This document shows, one piece after another, positions 5,082 through 7,250 of a DNA stretch of 7,250 nucleotides. A model generated the notes under the pieces. That model was not told the DNA's origin, searched no databases, and saw only the letters and a list, made by a program, of their open reading frames with translations. The number at the start of each line of letters is the position of its first letter. Position 1 is the first letter of the stretch. The translations under genes were made by a program, and so were the position numbers. The DNA is from Thermoplasmata archaeon (GTDB lineage Archaea > Thermoplasmatota > E2 > UBA202 > JdFR-43): positions 1 to 7,250 of the forward strand of contig QMSU01000049.1 in assembly GCA_003650975.1 (NCBI GenBank), in the 5' to 3' direction.

Positions 5082-6348
5082 ACGGGAAATCAGAAATGAC
5101 CATATTGCACGGATAGAGGGAAAGGCAGGGGTGGTGGTGGAACTCGGCGATGAGATAACCGCAAAAATCAACGTCACCGAGGGGCCGCGATTTTTCGAGA
5201 TGATCACGCGGGGGAAAACCTATGAGGATGCAGCCACCATCTGCTCCCGAATATGCAGTTTCTGCTCGGTGCCCCACAAATTGACGGCGGTCGCAGTCGC
5301 AGAAGATGCTCTCGGAGTTGAGGTGAGCGAGCAGACCACCATACTGAGGGATATGCTTTACTTCGGCAACATGGTGGAGAGTCATGCACTCCACCTCTAT
5401 CTCTTCGTGGCGCCGGATTATCTCGGATATCCCAGCGCATTTGCCATGGCGGAAAAATATCCCCAGCTCATGAAGCACGGCCTTGAACTGAAGAGCTACG
5501 GCGCAATGGTGCAGAGCATACTTGGGAGCAGGGAAATTCATCCCGAAAATGCAGTGGTGGGAGGCTTCGGGAAACTCCCGGAAAAGAGCGATATGGAAAG
5601 GATTCTCAAGAGCGGCACAGAGGCGCTGCAGGCGGCGGTGGCCACCGTTGATTTCTTTGCAGAGTATGAATACCCCACGCATATCGACCTGCCCCGCAAC
5701 CACCTTGCCATACGCCCACATCGCGGTTACAGCGTGTACGGGGACGGTATTTCCGCCTCCGATGGATTTTCCTTTGATATTGAAAAATATCGCGAGTTCA
5801 TCCAGGAGGAGGTGGTTCCCCATTCATTCGCCAAACACAGCAGATATCGGGAAAGTCCCTTTATGGTGGGTGCACTCTCTCGTCTTATCAACAACAGCCC
5901 CCTTCTCGACGGCACTGCAAAGGAACTGCTTTCCACCTACCGTTCTCTCCTGAGGGAAGATAACTGCTTTGCCAATAACTTCGCCCAGGCCATAGAGATG
6001 GTATACTTCATCGAAAAGATCAATGAGATGGCGGAGCGTCTGACAGTAAAAAAGGAGGAACGGGTGCAGCCAGAGGCATCGGAGGGGAAAGGATATGCGG
6101 TGACGGAGGCACCCCGCGGTTTGCTGATATATGAGATGGAACTGGAGAATGGCAGGGTTGCCTCGCTCAACGTGATCACGCCCACGGCAATGTTTCTTCC
6201 AATGATGGAGGTGGATGTCCGGAACATGGCAAAGGGCATGTGGGAGAGCGGATACAAGGACCCTGACCTTATTGGCAACAAGGTGGAAATGACAATACGG
6301 GCGTACGACCCGTGCATCTCGTGCAGCGTGCATGTGGTTCGCCTATGA
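5071..6348 (+). CDS. hydA: Sulfhydrogenase alpha subunit, [NiFe] hydrogenase large subunit, group 3b (425 aa)
   Basis: Catalytic subunit that splits or makes H2 at the NiFe(CN)2CO site. Key residues are present: Glu16 in ARIEGKAG; the N-terminal pair Cys62 and Cys65 in RICSFCSVPH; and the C-terminal pair Cys415 and Cys418 in DPCISCSVH. All four Ni-binding cysteines are therefore intact. Only four residues (VVRL) follow His421. In this family the maturation protease cuts after that His once nickel is inserted, so VVRL is the predicted removed tail. Length is normal for group 3b. The start at ATG 5071 overlaps delta by 11 nt, with AAGGTG upstream. The stop overlaps the protease start as ATGA. 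The cofactor genes hypABCDEF are not in the window and must be elsewhere. Methyl viologen- or F420-reducing hydrogenase is a less likely alternative given the HydB and HydG neighbours. Confidence 0.95.
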   Translation: MKIEREIRNDHIARIEGKAGVVVELGDEITAKINVTEGPRFFEMITRGKTYEDAATICSRICSFCSVPHKLTAVAVAEDALGVEVSEQTTILRDMLYFGNMVESHALHLYLFVAPDYLGYPSAFAMAEKYPQLMKHGLELKSYGAMVQSILGSREIHPENAVVGGFGKLPEKSDMERILKSGTEALQAAVATVDFFAEYEYPTHIDLPRNHLAIRPHRGYSVYGDGISASDGFSFDIEKYREFIQEEVVPHSFAKHSRYRESPFMVGALSRLINNSPLLDGTAKELLSTYRSLLREDNCFANNFAQAIEMVYFIEKINEMAERLTVKKEERVQPEASEGKGYAVTEAPRGLLIYEMELENGRVASLNVITPTAMFLPMMEVDVRNMAKGMWESGYKDPDLIGNKVEMTIRAYDPCISCSVHVVRL

Positions 6349-6764
6349 GGACGCTGGTGGTGTTTCTCGGCAGCCGCATTGCTGGCGATGATTCGGCGGG
6401 ATATGCCGTATATGAGCGGATAAAGGAGAAGTTCTCGGCAAGGACGCTCTATCTCGGCACCGATCTTTTCAGGTTATACGGCCTGTATGAAGGAGAGGAG
6501 CGGCTGGTGCTGGTGGATGCGGTGCACGGTGCATCCGGGGTGGTGCATCTGAAGGATAATGAAATTTTTGTCATTGATAACAGAAGTGAGGGCGCTCATT
6601 TTCTCTCTCTTGTGGAGGCGGTGAAAATACTGCGCGCAGTCATGTCCTCCTTTCCCCGGGAAATTCATCTGATAGGAATTCCCGCAAAAAGCGTGCGCGA
6701 GGTCACCTATGATGAAGATGTTTTAAATGAGGCCGTCCAGATGCTGGGCACCATCGTAAAATAG
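6345..6764 (+). CDS. [NiFe] hydrogenase maturation endopeptidase, HycI/HyaD family (139 aa)
   Basis: Predicted protease that removes the C-terminal tail of the alpha subunit after nickel insertion. The family pattern is visible: an N-terminal strand TLVVFLG, then AGDDSAGYAVYERI in place of the usual GDDGxG block (one metal-sensing acidic residue), LVLVDAVHGASG (second Asp), and EGAHFLSLVEAV (His), matching the three metal ligands known in HybD-type proteases. The usual GNP after the first strand is GSR here. The start is ATG 6345, which forms ATGA with the hydA stop; an ATG at 6312 in the same frame lies in the hydA 3' end and gives unlikely residues. At 139 residues it is somewhat short for the family. 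Its position directly after hydA makes HydA the likely substrate. It is the last clear gene of the operon. Confidence 0.9.
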   Translation: MRTLVVFLGSRIAGDDSAGYAVYERIKEKFSARTLYLGTDLFRLYGLYEGEERLVLVDAVHGASGVVHLKDNEIFVIDNRSEGAHFLSLVEAVKILRAVMSSFPREIHLIGIPAKSVREVTYDEDVLNEAVQMLGTIVK

Positions 6765-6782
6765 GGACAATGAGGGGAAAAT

Positions 6783-6839
6783 GGGAATGGGGTTAAAGTG
6801 AGGCGAAAATATGAAAAAATTCATATCCACCCCATTCCC
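6783..6839. repeat. Nested perfect inverted repeat after the sulfhydrogenase operon
   Basis: The outer arms GGGAATGGGGT (6783-6793) and ACCCCATTCCC (6829-6839) are perfectly complementary over 11 bp. Inside, ATATGAA (6809-6815) and TTCATAT (6820-6826) form a second perfect 7-bp stem with an AAAA loop. It begins 18 nt after the protease stop. No strong T tract follows directly. It could be a 3'-end stabilising or terminating structure for the operon mRNA, or a protein-binding palindrome. Confidence 0.7.
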
Positions 6840-6901
6840 TGAGTTGAATATAATTCTCATTAATAAAGTTTCCTATTCTGTTACTCACTATCATACCACC
6901 T

Positions 6902-6916
6902 GCAAAAGGATTATAC
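6902..6916 (+). promoter_or_regulatory. BRE/TATA promoter of the M14-like gene (leaderless type)
   Basis: GCAAAAGG followed by ATTATAC. The TATA centre is about 26 nt before the ATG at 6939, again the leaderless spacing. The TGCAAAA segment before the TATA box also occurs in the sulfhydrogenase promoter (2365-2371). Confidence 0.5.
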
Positions 6917-6938
6917 GTGGGGGAAGGATATACCGTAG

Positions 6939-7250
6939 ATGGCCAAAATATGGTTTCTCGTCTGCGCCGTTGCGGGCATTCTAATTTTATCATCTGCGGG
7001 AGGAATCATTGGCTCTGACCGCTGGGATGAGGCACCATTTCATCAGGAAACAACCCCTTCTTCATCGTGGTACATCATGCCGAAAAACTATGCCGAGTTG
7101 GTGGGCTGGTATCGGAGTCTCGAACAGAACTACTCCAACTTTATCGAGGTATTCAAGGCAAACGAGCTGTACGGTACCGGCATGGTTGACGGCGGGTATG
7201 ATGATTACTACGTGCGCATCACCAATGAATCAAGGGGATTCCACAAACCG
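6939..7250 (+). CDS. Exported zinc carboxypeptidase-like protein, M14 family, N-terminus only
   Basis: Only the first 104 codons are in the window; the frame is open to the right edge. Residues about 4-24 (IWFLVCAVAGILILSSAGGI) are hydrophobic after a Lys, so they form a signal peptide or membrane anchor and place the protein outside the membrane. After a Ser/Pro/Thr-rich linker comes KNYAELVGWYRSLEQNYSN, then a region ending in DDYYVRITNESRGFHKP, which resembles the beginning of M14 carboxypeptidase domains, where the aligned stretch leads into the HxxE zinc motif. Those zinc ligands would lie beyond the window, so catalytic competence cannot be judged. The ATG at 6939 is supported by the signal-peptide position and the promoter spacing; GGGGGAAGG at 6918-6926 is a rather distant ribosome-binding candidate. 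A role in degrading external peptides is inferred. Confidence 0.72.
   Translation, partial: MAKIWFLVCAVAGILILSSAGGIIGSDRWDEAPFHQETTPSSSWYIMPKNYAELVGWYRSLEQNYSNFIEVFKANELYGTGMVDGGYDDYYVRITNESRGFHKP

Noticed and set aside
6312..6344. Earlier start for the maturation protease
   Set aside because: It lies in the hydA C-terminal motif region and adds residues not expected before the first strand; ATG 6345 fits the ATGA pattern.
1..7250. CRISPR array, insertion sequence or rRNA
   Set aside because: No regularly spaced repeats, transposase or rRNA-like segment was seen.

Overview
The window looks archaeal, probably from an anaerobic heterotrophic euryarchaeon (Thermoplasmata/DHVE2-like or Thermococci-like; I cannot choose between them from sequence alone). 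The clues are a class I lysyl-tRNA synthetase, a four-subunit cytosolic [NiFe] sulfhydrogenase, TATA/BRE-type promoters placed for leaderless mRNAs, and an exported M14-type carboxypeptidase suggesting peptide use.

Layout. Positions 1-536 (+) are the 3' end of class I lysS. Convergent with it, overlapping by 8 nt, is a compact minus-strand operon (1890 down to 529) encoding three ubiquitin-pathway proteins. In transcription order these are a 77-residue ubiquitin-like modifier ending in Gly-Gly, a UBC-fold E2 with an HPN motif and catalytic Cys, and a JAMM/Rpn11-like deconjugase with a complete E...HxHx7SxxD site. No E1 or RING E3 is visible. Positions 1891-2402 hold no convincing gene but contain the operon's promoter, several hairpins, a T-rich tract and the promoter of the next operon. 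Positions 2403-6764 (+) are a tightly overlapping sulfhydrogenase operon: beta (FeS), gamma (flavin/NAD(P)), delta (small hydrogenase), alpha (large, NiFe), then the alpha-subunit maturation protease. Positions 6765-6938 hold a nested perfect inverted repeat and a second leaderless-type promoter. From 6939 to the edge is the N-terminus of a secreted or membrane-anchored M14-like carboxypeptidase.

How the genes work together. The modifier is encoded already mature (it ends exactly at Gly-Gly), so an E1 encoded elsewhere would activate it, the E2 would carry it as a thioester, and the JAMM protein would remove it from targets. This is the most interesting part of the window: a eukaryote-like ubiquitin cassette reduced to UBL-E2-JAMM, with translational coupling so tight that the codons of the terminal Gly-Gly also form the E2 ribosome-binding site. 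The sulfhydrogenase operon encodes a complete cytosolic enzyme moving electrons between H2 (or polysulfide) and NAD(P)(H) through FAD and FeS clusters, together with the protease that finishes its NiFe site. The modifier operon and the sulfhydrogenase operon diverge from the shared intergenic region, but nothing in the sequence shows that they are functionally linked.
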